The notes under the pieces were generated by a model, which ran no database searches, was not told the DNA's origin, and was given only the letters and a program-made list of their open reading frames with translations. A stretch of 29,479 bases of DNA from contig URGF01000005.1 of assembly GCA_900547285.1 (NCBI GenBank), positions 1-29,479 of the forward strand. Reading direction: 5' to 3'. The position numbers and the translations under genes were made by a program. Positions 8,808-16,026 of this stretch are shown one piece after another. Position 1 is the first letter of the stretch, and every line of letters begins with the position of its first letter. This DNA comes from an uncultured Collinsella sp. Lineage in GTDB: Bacteria > Actinomycetota > Coriobacteriia > Coriobacteriales > Coriobacteriaceae.

Positions 8808-9710
8808 CTACGAGACGTGCTCGGGCGCTCCTGCCATGCGAGCGTGTCCGTGTGCGCGAAGGCGCGGAAGCTCGACGGTTGCCACCATGACGCCGGTGAG
8901 GATGAGAGCGGCGCCAAAGAAGGCGATGGGGCTCAGGACCTCGCCGACCAGGAAGAACGAGAAGACGGCGGAGCAGACTGGCTCGAGCGAGAAGGCGAAG
9001 CCGGTGGTCTCGGCGGGCACGTGGGGCTGCACGAGCGTCTGGGTAATAAAGCCGTAGGCAGAGCAGATGAGTGCGAGCGCGACGACAACGACGATTTCGC
9101 TCGGCGTGCTGGGAAGCGTGAAACCGCCAAAGACGCATGCGGCAATGCCCGAGAACAGGCCGCCAAAGCCCAGCTGCCAAACGCCCAGGGACAGCGGATC
9201 GACTTCTTCGACAAAGCGCTTCGCCACAATGATATGGCCGGCATAGACAAAGGCGGAGAGCAGCATGATGAGCGCGCCCGGGTTCAGGCTGGTGAAGTCG
9301 GCGCCCGAGAGCAGCAACATACCGCAGGTGACGATGGCGGTGCCGACGAGCACTTTGCGTTCGGGGGCGCGGCGCAGCAGGGCGGCGTTGGCAAACGGCA
9401 CGATCACGACCGTCAGGCTCTGCAAAAAGCCGGCAGTGGAGGCAGAAGTGAGGCTAGAGCCCAAGCACATGCAGGTGAGCTCGGTTGACATAATGGCGCC
9501 GATGATGGCGGCGCGGACCATAAGGTCGCGGTTGATACGGAACGCGCGCTTGTGGAAGAGCAAAAGGCAGGCCACAAAGGCGATGATGCAGCGCAGCGCA
9601 ACGATGCTCGTGGCGTTCATGCTGTCCATGCCGATCTTCATGAGGGGGTACGAAAAGCCCCATGCGACGGGAACGGAAAATGAGAGCGCGATTGCTTTTT
9701 TGCGATCCAT
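8808..9710 (-). CDS. EamA/DMT-family transporter
   Basis: A 300-aa inner-membrane protein with about ten membrane segments and two EamA repeats. The N-terminal block is VPVAWGFSYPLMKIG and the second repeat starts near ALIMLLSAFVYAGHIIVAKRF. The PExxxFSLEPVCSA-like stretch (GFAFSLEPVCSAVFSFFLVGE) is the conserved end of the second repeat. The substrate is unknown. AAAAGGAG precedes the ATG at 9710. It is divergent from the LysR gene at 9869 with a 158-base shared upstream region, so that regulator probably controls it. The sequence is only distantly related to the other DMT gene at 896. Confidence 0.88.
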   Translation of the reverse strand: MDRKKAIALSFSVPVAWGFSYPLMKIGMDSMNATSIVALRCIIAFVACLLLFHKRAFRINRDLMVRAAIIGAIMSTELTCMCLGSSLTSASTAGFLQSLTVVIVPFANAALLRRAPERKVLVGTAIVTCGMLLLSGADFTSLNPGALIMLLSAFVYAGHIIVAKRFVEEVDPLSLGVWQLGFGGLFSGIAACVFGGFTLPSTPSEIVVVVALALICSAYGFITQTLVQPHVPAETTGFAFSLEPVCSAVFSFFLVGEVLSPIAFFGAALILTGVMVATVELPRLRAHGHARMAGAPEHVS

Positions 9711-9868
9711 GGGACTCCTTTTGTTACAGAACGGTTTCGTAAAAAGGATTCTGCTCCCAGATGTGGATGTAGTAAAGCGAATGTATCTTCAGTATGATTA
9801 AGAAATACTAATGTTGGCAGAAAAAGCCCTGGCAAAACGTTTTACAGCTACATCGATGTGGAGGCACG

Positions 9869-10735
9869 ATGGCATCGCGGTATCAGATTGTTTGTATGGT
9901 GGTCGATTGCGGCAGCCTGAAACGTGCGGCGGACGAGCTGGGCTATACGCAAAGCGCGGTGAGCCAGGCCGTCAAGGCGCTCGAGCGCGAGCTGGGCACC
10001 ACGCTTATCGAGCGTGGAAGGCAGGGCGTTTCGCTTACGCGCGACGGCAAGCAGTATTTGCCGTACCTGCGACAGATCGTAACTGCCGAGGCCGAACTTG
10101 AGGGCAAGCGCCAGGAGCTGCTGGGGCTTTCGTCGACCGATATTCGCATTGCGACGTTTACCAACGTGAGTCGAACCGTGTTGCCACGTGTGATCCGCGA
10201 CTTTGGGGCCCTGCATCCGGGCGTGCACTTTACCCTCAAGCAGGGCGATTACACGCGCAACGCTCAATGGGTGCACGATGGCGTGGTTGATTTTTGTTTT
10301 ACGGCACGCGGATTTACCGCTGGGCTCGAGAAGCGCGTCGTCTATCACGACGAGTTGGTGGCATTGTTGCCGGCCGCGCATCCGCTGACGGCAAAGGAAA
10401 AGGTGACACTCGCCGACCTGGCGTCCGAGCCGTTTGTGCTGCTGGATGAGGGCGAACAGAGCCTGGTGCTCGATGCATTCGCAGCGCATGGGCTGTCGCC
10501 GCACGTGACGAGTGAGGTGACCGACGACTACACCATCATGGCGATGGTGGAGGAGGGCCTAGGCGTGAGCATGCTCTACCGTCGTACTGTGGAGGGCATG
10601 CGAGCCGATATTCGTGTGCGGCCCATCGTGCATGCCCCCTCGCGCGACGTGGTGGCCGCCTGGCGCAGCTGGGACACCATGCCCATCGCCACGAGGCGCT
10701 TTATCGACTATATGAGCTCACATATTGTCAATTAA
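9869..10735 (+). CDS. LysR-family transcriptional regulator
   Basis: A 288-aa regulator. Residues 1-60 are the LysR helix-turn-helix (GSLKRAADELGYTQSAVSQAVKALE, then the wing with LTRDGKQYLPY). Residues 90-288 form the two-lobed effector domain. GGAGG is eight bases before the ATG. It is divergent from the DMT transporter gene. Such pairs usually share one intergenic control region, so this protein probably regulates the transporter and itself; the effector is unknown. It converges on the MATE gene, leaving 27 bases between the two stops. Confidence 0.9.
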   Translation: MASRYQIVCMVVDCGSLKRAADELGYTQSAVSQAVKALERELGTTLIERGRQGVSLTRDGKQYLPYLRQIVTAEAELEGKRQELLGLSSTDIRIATFTNVSRTVLPRVIRDFGALHPGVHFTLKQGDYTRNAQWVHDGVVDFCFTARGFTAGLEKRVVYHDELVALLPAAHPLTAKEKVTLADLASEPFVLLDEGEQSLVLDAFAAHGLSPHVTSEVTDDYTIMAMVEEGLGVSMLYRRTVEGMRADIRVRPIVHAPSRDVVAAWRSWDTMPIATRRFIDYMSSHIVN

Positions 10736-10762
10736 TGACTGGCGTGGCGTTGAGTGCGGTGT

Positions 10763-12145
10763 TTAGCGGGCTGTCGCTTTGGCTTGGGTGGCGCGATAGG
10801 TGCGCGCCGGGTGGCAGAGTAGTACCGCCACGACCATAAAGAACGCCGTGGTGCCCAGGCTGATGGGGTAGACCATCATGATGTTCGCAAAGGTGCGGAA
10901 GTGCGGGAATACGCAGAACACCCAATAGAAGCGGATGCCGCAGACGCAGATCATGGTGATGAGGGCGGGCGTGAGCGAGATGCCAAAGCCGCGTAGGTAG
11001 CCGGACATGTTTTCGTAGAACATGCTAAAGGCGTACGCCGGGAAAATCGAACACACGCGGATATAGCCGATCGAGACGATGTTGGGGTCGCTGTTGAACA
11101 GCGACAAAATCTCGCGCCCCAGGCCGACAATAACGATGATCGTGGTGAGCGCGACGATACCGCCTTCGACCAGGCAGACCTTGAGCGTTTTGGTGCAGCG
11201 GTCGATCTGGCGGGCACCGTGGTTTTGTCCCACAAAGGTGGTGCAAGCCTGGCTAAAGCTGTTGAGCAGGTTATAGCACACGTACTCCAGACTCATGGCG
11301 GCGCTCGATGCCGCCATGACCTCGGTGCCCAGGCTGTTAATGGCGGACTGGATGATGATGTTGGCTACGGCAAAGACGGCGCTTTGGATGCCGGCGGGCA
11401 GGCCGATCTTAACGATGCGCTTGAGGGCGACGGGGTCGATAGCCAGGTCGCGTGGGGTGACGCGGACGACGGAGTTGGTCTTGAGCAGGCGGATAAAGAG
11501 CGTGGCGGCGCTGACGGTGTAGGCGATGGCGGTGGCGATGGCGACGCCCGCGACGCCCCAGTGGAGTACGGGGACAAAGATGAGGTCCAGGCCAATGTTG
11601 AGGACGGTGGACACGGCAAGCGCCTGCAGCGGCATGCGGGTGATGCCGACGGAGCGGAAAATCGCGGCCTCAAAGTTGTAGAGCAAAATCGAGGGCATGC
11701 TCAGCAAAAAGACGCGTAGATAGAGTGAGGCGAGCGGCATGGTCTCGGCGGGAACGTTGAGCGCGGCGAGCATGGGCTCGGCAAAGATCTCGCCCAGTGC
11801 GATGACGACAAAGCCTACGAGCGCCATTAAAATCGAGGTATGGACGGCGCGTTTGACCATGTTCTGATCGTTGCGGCCGATAGCGTTGGCGATGACCACG
11901 TTGGAGCCAAGCGACATGCCAATAAACAGGTTGAGCATAAGACTGGTAAGCGGAACATTGGAGCCGACCGCCGCCATGGCGAGGGTTCCCTGGCCGCCCG
12001 AGAAGTTGCCGATGATGACCGTGGCGATGAGGTTCGACAGTTGCTCCAAGATGCTCGTGGCGGCCACGGGGAAGGCGAACAAGGGAACATTGCGCCACAG
12101 CGATCCGGTGGTCATGTCAATGTGCTTAGATGCGGTGTCAGCCAT
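10763..12145 (-). CDS. MATE-family efflux transporter
   Basis: A 460-aa membrane protein with about twelve membrane segments in two related halves, as in the MATE/NorM family of Na+- or H+-driven drug and metabolite exporters. Typical blocks are the N-terminal SLWRNVPLFAFPVAATSILEQ region, IGMSLGSNVVIANAIGR in the first half, GLPAGIQSAVF opening the second half, and the later FVGQNHGARQ motif. The start at 12145 has only a weak GAGAG site upstream. It is transcribed alone, and the substrate is not predictable. Confidence 0.92.
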   Translation of the reverse strand: MADTASKHIDMTTGSLWRNVPLFAFPVAATSILEQLSNLIATVIIGNFSGGQGTLAMAAVGSNVPLTSLMLNLFIGMSLGSNVVIANAIGRNDQNMVKRAVHTSILMALVGFVVIALGEIFAEPMLAALNVPAETMPLASLYLRVFLLSMPSILLYNFEAAIFRSVGITRMPLQALAVSTVLNIGLDLIFVPVLHWGVAGVAIATAIAYTVSAATLFIRLLKTNSVVRVTPRDLAIDPVALKRIVKIGLPAGIQSAVFAVANIIIQSAINSLGTEVMAASSAAMSLEYVCYNLLNSFSQACTTFVGQNHGARQIDRCTKTLKVCLVEGGIVALTTIIVIVGLGREILSLFNSDPNIVSIGYIRVCSIFPAYAFSMFYENMSGYLRGFGISLTPALITMICVCGIRFYWVFCVFPHFRTFANIMMVYPISLGTTAFFMVVAVLLCHPARTYRATQAKATAR

Positions 12146-12209
12146 ACGCTCTCAATCTCTAACATGCTCTTTCGTGCTTATTTGCGCAGATGATGATACT
12201 CCTAATCGA

Positions 12210-12320
12210 CTAGTCATTGGGTGTTCCTATCGGCACTTAGGGACGTTCCTTTTCTGTCGGCAGCTGGGGACACTCCTTATCTCTTCTAACTAGTCATTCA
12301 AGAACGTCCCCAATGACTAG
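12210..12320. repeat. Nested short repeats upstream of the RlmA-like gene
   Basis: CTAGTCATTGGG (12210-12221) is inverted as CCCAATGACTAG (12309-12320). A third CTAGTCATT lies at 12290-12298 and can pair with the same right arm. Between them, two 25-base direct repeats (12231-12255 and 12258-12282) share the pattern CGGCA, then GGGAC, then CTCC/TTCC. The unit lies between the divergent MATE and methyltransferase genes. Confidence 0.75.
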
Positions 12321-12376
12321 GTGGGGAAGGCGTGCGACAATGGTGGGCGTTGTGTTGTTCGCGCTAAGGAGTTGCC

Positions 12377-13192
12377 ATGTTGTTGTGTCCCGTTTGCCAT
12401 GAACCGTTGGTGGACGATGAGCGTGGGGCCGCATGCGCGGGCGGACACCGGTTTGACCGTGCGCGCGAGGGTTATCTATATCTACTGCGCTCGTCCAAGA
12501 GCGGCGACTCCATGGGCGATCCCAAGTCGCAGGCGCGCCGCCGTCGTGACTTTTTGAACCGTGGATACTACGCGCCGTTGCGCGATGCGATGGTCGAGCT
12601 GGTGCGCAAGCAGGTGTCTGGGCGCGCCACGTCTGCGAACGGCCCCATGACGCTGCTCGATATTTGCTGTGGCGAGGGCTATTACACCAGTGCCATGGGC
12701 GCGGTGCCGGGCGTAGATGCTTACGGTTTTGACCTGGGCAAGGAGATGGTGCGCCTGGCCGCCAAGCGCGGCGATGCGACCTACTTCGTGGCCAACATGA
12801 AGGACATCCCCGTGGCCGATGGCGCCTTCGATATGGTGACCGAGCTCTTTGCCCCCTTTAACGAGCGCGAGTTTGCCCGCGTGCTGGCGCCGGAGGGTTC
12901 GCTCTACACCGTGGTGCCGGGTGCTCGTCACCTCTTTGGGCTCAAGGAGGTACTCTACGACACGCCGTACCTTAACGATGAGAAGCTGCCGAAGACCACC
13001 GAGCTCGAGTTGGTCGGAACGCAGCGGGTGTCTGCGAATATTACGCTTCAGACCCAGGCGGACATCGAGGCGGTGTTCCAGATGACGCCGTACTACTACC
13101 GCACGCGCCCCGCCGACAAAGAGCGCCTGGCAAATTTGGATACCCTTCAGACCGACATCGACTTCATCATCGCCGAGTACCGCCACAGCTAA
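12377..13192 (+). CDS. rlmA: RlmA-like 23S rRNA guanine-N1 methyltransferase
   Basis: A 271-aa SAM-dependent methyltransferase. A zinc site C4, C7, C20, H24 is followed by the FDRAREGYLYLL segment, which is the RlmA/TlrB signature. The SAM-binding motif LDICCGEGYYT lies near residues 95-105. These enzymes methylate G745 or G748 in hairpin 35 of 23S rRNA, near the macrolide and tylosin exit-tunnel site. Which position this one modifies cannot be seen. AAGGAG precedes the ATG. It ends at a clear terminator shared with the convergent membrane-protein gene. Confidence 0.85.
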   Translation: MLLCPVCHEPLVDDERGAACAGGHRFDRAREGYLYLLRSSKSGDSMGDPKSQARRRRDFLNRGYYAPLRDAMVELVRKQVSGRATSANGPMTLLDICCGEGYYTSAMGAVPGVDAYGFDLGKEMVRLAAKRGDATYFVANMKDIPVADGAFDMVTELFAPFNEREFARVLAPEGSLYTVVPGARHLFGLKEVLYDTPYLNDEKLPKTTELELVGTQRVSANITLQTQADIEAVFQMTPYYYRTRPADKERLANLDTLQTDIDFIIAEYRHS

Positions 13193-13193
13193 C

Positions 13194-13230
13194 AACCTGC
13201 CAAAAAGGGACAGGTTTATTTTGGTAGGTT
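13194..13230. repeat. Short hairpin repeat with AAAGGGACAG core
   Basis: AACCTGCC (13194-13201) pairs imperfectly with GGTAGGTT (13223-13230) directly after the methyltransferase stop. Its inner AAAGGGACAG is also found in the 33-bp palindromes near 18024 and 23009, so it may be a relative of that repeat family. Confidence 0.45.
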
Positions 13231-13246
13231 TTATCTGGGCAAACGT

Positions 13247-13284
13247 AAAGGGCCGACCGCGGAGATGCGCGATCGGCCCTTTTT
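13247..13284. terminator. Bidirectional rho-independent terminator
   Basis: AAAGGGCCGA (13247-13256) pairs with TCGGCCCTTT (13273-13282), with T-runs on both strands. It separates the RlmA-like gene from the convergent membrane-protein gene. Confidence 0.85.
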
Positions 13285-13320
13285 AGTTGCTTGGCTGCAG
13301 AGGTTATGAGAAGCGAGCGC

Positions 13321-13722
13321 TTATAGGCGGTCCTTGTTCTCGGCCTTAACGGCGTGTGCCTGCTGAACAAAGAACAGGTCGTACACCACGATGACAAAGG
13401 CGCCAAAGTTGATGGCGTCGCCGCCAAACGCGGGAAGCGTGAGCACCGCTTGGGCAAGCGTGGCGACCGCGGCAACAATACCGAGCTTAAACGCGCCGTC
13501 CACCTGCGAAGGCTTGTTGGCGCCCTTGATACCGGCGACGCCTGCGGCAAGGTCGACGAGACCCTTGGCGATAAGCACGACCGCTGCGAGCGTGGCGTAC
13601 GAACCGTACGTGGAATCGAGACCGCCCGTGGCGATACCGACGCCGGCGGTGACGAGGCTGGCGATGCCCAAAACAAAGTAGATGAGAGCAAGGATTTTGA
13701 GAGTCTTGCGAGTGAAGCTCAT
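13321..13722 (-). CDS. Small four-helix membrane protein, unknown function
   Basis: A 133-aa protein with four hydrophobic segments (about residues 8-30, 42-64, 78-98 and 102-120) and a charged C-terminal tail ending AENKDRL. It is rich in Ala and Gly. I recognise no catalytic motif and no named family. The ATG at 13722 is chosen because GAAAGGA lies seven bases before it; the open frame continues 23 codons upstream without a better site. It is transcribed alone, and its end shares a terminator with the RlmA-like gene. Confidence 0.75.
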   Translation of the reverse strand: MSFTRKTLKILALIYFVLGIASLVTAGVGIATGGLDSTYGSYATLAAVVLIAKGLVDLAAGVAGIKGANKPSQVDGAFKLGIVAAVATLAQAVLTLPAFGGDAINFGAFVIVVYDLFFVQQAHAVKAENKDRL

Positions 13723-13952
13723 GGCTGGTCCTTTCGATACGAGTACGCCAACTTGGCGCACCCAATGTACTGCACATATGGTGAAGCACATTGTAGTTCA
13801 ACGCGGCGATGCATGCGTTTGAAAGCGTCTCTTGCCCGCACGGTCCAACCTTTCAAAAAAGAAAGCTGGGCGTAAGTCAAATCGATGGCAGCGTATGCGC
13901 GGCGCTGCGATGATGGGTCCATGGTAAGAGCTGGTCTCAAGGAGGAGCCATG

Positions 13953-14093
13953 ATGTACGGAGCAGGGCAAGTGCGTGAGCCGCGGTCGTTGGGAAGGCGC
14001 ATGGGTGATTCTGTGATCGCTGCCGTGTGCACGGGATTGATGGCGGTGCTTTGCATTGGGATGCTGTGGGCCATGTCGCATGTGGGACAATAG
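13953..14093 (+). CDS. 46-aa single-span membrane mini-protein
   Basis: A very short open frame with a strong AGGAGG site seven bases before its ATG at 13953; an adjacent in-frame ATG at 13950 is also possible. The product starts with a basic segment (REPRSLGRR) followed by one hydrophobic helix of about 22 residues and a short tail, SHVGQ. The shape is that of a small inner-membrane protein. No family is recognised. It lies 63 bases before rsmJ on the same strand and may be cotranscribed with it. Confidence 0.55.
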   Translation: MYGAGQVREPRSLGRRMGDSVIAAVCTGLMAVLCIGMLWAMSHVGQ

Positions 14094-14156
14094 CGGGCGG
14101 TGGGGTGCCGACACAAACGGCGCTCACGTATTCGTTTTGCTTATTAAGGAGTACCC

Positions 14157-14861
14157 ATGGGCGTCGTCGATCCCTTTTCTGTTGCTCGGGCCGCGGGGCT
14201 TGAGCTGATCGGGAAGTCCGAGGGCCTCACGCTCACCGACGGCACGATGGAGCTGCGTGCCGATTTTGGCCGCATGCTGCCGCGACTCAAGCAGGGCCGT
14301 CTGCAGCAAGAGCTGTTGGTAAAGGCTGCGCGCACAAAGGGCATCGAGCGACCATGGGCAATTGACGCTACGGCAGGCTTTGGCGAGGATTCGCTGCTGT
14401 TGGCGGCCGCGGGCTTTACCGTCGATCTGTATGAGCAGGACTGCGTGATCGCGGCGCTGCTCCAGGATGCCCTGGATCGCGCGGCAGATGATCCGGCACT
14501 TGCGACAGCCGTGACGCGCATGCGCTTACATGCGGGCGAGGACAGTATTGCCGGCCTTTGCCATGCAGCTGAGCTGATCGGGCAGGGCGAACTCACCGCT
14601 CCCGACGTGGTGTATCTGGACCCCATGTTTCCCGAACGCACCAAGAGCGCGGCGGTCAAAAAGAAGTTCCAGCTCCTACATCATCTGGAACAGCCATGCG
14701 CCGATGAGGAGACGCTGGTCGAAGCTGCGCTTGCGGTGCATCCTCGCAAGGTCGTTATCAAGCGGCCGGTGAAGGGGCCGCTGCTTGCCGGCGTTAAGCC
14801 GAGCTATCAACTTGCGGGCAAGGCCGTTCGATACGATGTTTTGGTGCCGCCGCGCCCGTAG
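14157..14861 (+). CDS. rsmJ: 16S rRNA (guanine1516-N2)-methyltransferase
   Basis: A 234-aa SAM-dependent rRNA methyltransferase of the RsmJ family, which methylates G1516 in the 3' part of 16S rRNA. The SAM motif DATAGFGED is at residues 70-78. The catalytic block VVYLDPMFPERTKSAAVKKK and the late KRPVKGPLLA motif are both characteristic of RsmJ. Its length is close to the E. coli enzyme (250 aa). AAGGAG is five bases before the ATG. Confidence 0.92.
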   Translation: MGVVDPFSVARAAGLELIGKSEGLTLTDGTMELRADFGRMLPRLKQGRLQQELLVKAARTKGIERPWAIDATAGFGEDSLLLAAAGFTVDLYEQDCVIAALLQDALDRAADDPALATAVTRMRLHAGEDSIAGLCHAAELIGQGELTAPDVVYLDPMFPERTKSAAVKKKFQLLHHLEQPCADEETLVEAALAVHPRKVVIKRPVKGPLLAGVKPSYQLAGKAVRYDVLVPPRP

Positions 14862-14909
14862 CTTGCGTGCGATGGCTGGCGCTCCGTCAGTGCCGTGCCG
14901 ATGTGGGGT

Positions 14910-15206
14910 CTATTTCCAAGGGTGCGACGTCAGGTGCCAGCCGCCGCAGTATTCGCATTTGTAGCAGGCTAAGCCGTGCCGCCCGCGGTTTTCGCAGTCG
15001 GCCATAACGGCCTCGGCCTCGGCACGCGTGTCGTAACGGTTTTTGCGTTCGCACGACTTGTAGCGCCAGGCTTCATTGCGCTCGGCGTTCAGGGCGTCGC
15101 GGCGCTCGTCTTCGCGCGCAAACAGGTCGCCCATATCGCCGCCGGTGGCAGCGCCCAAAAACTCGCTTTTGGCCTTTGACCAGGCGGCTCGCTTTTTGCT
15201 TCCCAT
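14910..15206 (-). CDS. Small zinc-ribbon-like protein, unknown function
   Basis: A 98-aa, highly charged protein. The C-terminal half has Cys pairs: a single SCERK cysteine, then DCENRG, then CYKCEYCGGWH with CxxC spacing and a nearby His. It likely binds zinc. The N-terminus is basic (SKKRAAWSKAKS), as in nucleic-acid-binding proteins. An upstream in-frame TTG (15227) is possible, but the ATG at 15206 is preferred. It diverges from the GNAT gene across a short region with an inverted repeat. I recognise no named family. Confidence 0.7.
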   Translation of the reverse strand: MGSKKRAAWSKAKSEFLGAATGGDMGDLFAREDERRDALNAERNEAWRYKSCERKNRYDTRAEAEAVMADCENRGRHGLACYKCEYCGGWHLTSHPWK

Positions 15207-15231
15207 CTGCTTCGCGCCCCTCTTCAAACGC

Positions 15232-15261
15232 TGGTATCATTGCTCAATCAAAGTGATACCA
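15232..15261. promoter_or_regulatory. Inverted repeat in a divergent promoter region
   Basis: TGGTATCA (15232-15239) and TGATACCA (15254-15261) form a perfect eight-base inverted repeat with a 14-base gap. It lies between the divergent zinc-ribbon-like and GNAT genes. It could be an operator serving both; no regulator is identified. Confidence 0.4.
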
Positions 15262-15283
15262 ATAAACGTGAGGCCGCCGCGTG

Positions 15284-15772
15284 ATGAACAGAAAACCCCC
15301 CGATACCGACATTCCCGCTGTCATGGCTATCTACGACGCTGCCCGCGCCTTTATGCGCGCGCATGGCAACGCCACGCAATGGCCCGAGGGCACGCCTTCT
15401 GCCGAGCAACTGGCTGCCGATATCGCCGCCGGTGGCAGCTATGTGTGCGAAGTCGACGGTCGCGTGGTAGCGACGTTTGCCTTTTTACCGGGCCCGGACG
15501 AGTGCTATGACGTCATTGAGGACGGGCAATGGCGCAGTGACACTCCGTATGCTGTGCTGCACCGTGTGGCGTCCGACGGCACCGCGCACGGTATCGCGGC
15601 TGCGATGTTTGCCTTTGCCAAAGAGCGTGCCGATCACCTGCGTATCGACACGCATCAGGACAACCTGCCCATGCAGGGTGCGAGCCTCAAGGCCGGGTTT
15701 AAGCGCGCCGGCATCGTGTATGTGTCAGACGGCACGCCGCGTGTTGCGTTTGACTGGCTGCGCGAGGCATAA
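15284..15772 (+). CDS. GNAT-family N-acetyltransferase
   Basis: A 162-aa acetyl-CoA-dependent acetyltransferase. The start region resembles GNAT proteins, with the block VMAIYDAARAFMRAHGNATQW near residues 12-32. Typical GNAT strands follow (YVCEVDGRVVATFAF), then the acetyl-CoA-binding region HRVASDGTAHGIAAAMFAFA and the late DTHQDNLPMQGASLKAGFKRAG motif. The target molecule is unknown. An overlapping GTG directly before the ATG could also start the protein. The ribosome site is weak (GAGG, ten bases upstream). Confidence 0.85.
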   Translation: MNRKPPDTDIPAVMAIYDAARAFMRAHGNATQWPEGTPSAEQLAADIAAGGSYVCEVDGRVVATFAFLPGPDECYDVIEDGQWRSDTPYAVLHRVASDGTAHGIAAAMFAFAKERADHLRIDTHQDNLPMQGASLKAGFKRAGIVYVSDGTPRVAFDWLREA

Positions 15773-15800
15773 GAGCGGAGACGCGTATCAACAATTCGCG

Positions 15801-15838
15801 CGAACGAAAATGGCTCCGGGTGGGGCCATTTTCGTTCG
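15801..15838 (+). terminator. Strong hairpin after the GNAT gene
   Basis: CGAACGAAAATGGC (15801-15814) pairs perfectly with GCCATTTTCGTTCG (15825-15838). The T-rich part lies inside the stem rather than after it, so this may be a palindromic repeat acting as a terminator. Confidence 0.55.
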
Positions 15839-16026
15839 CTGCGCCGTTTTGAAAGCCGGCTTTCGCAAGGCGCGAACCTACGAAAATCGCCGCGCGGCAA
15901 CGCGGGGCGATGAGCTCGGTCGGGGGATAGGGCCCGCTTCGCCCGCCGGCCCGTAAATTGTATCATCCAGTGTGGAACGAGGGTGCCCGTTGCCGCGTGC
16001 GATGGGCTTGCAATAAGAGGAGAGCC

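Noticed and set aside
9711..9868. A defined LysR binding site
   Set aside because: Only weak partial symmetry around 9783-9808 was seen; it is not strong enough to report as a site.
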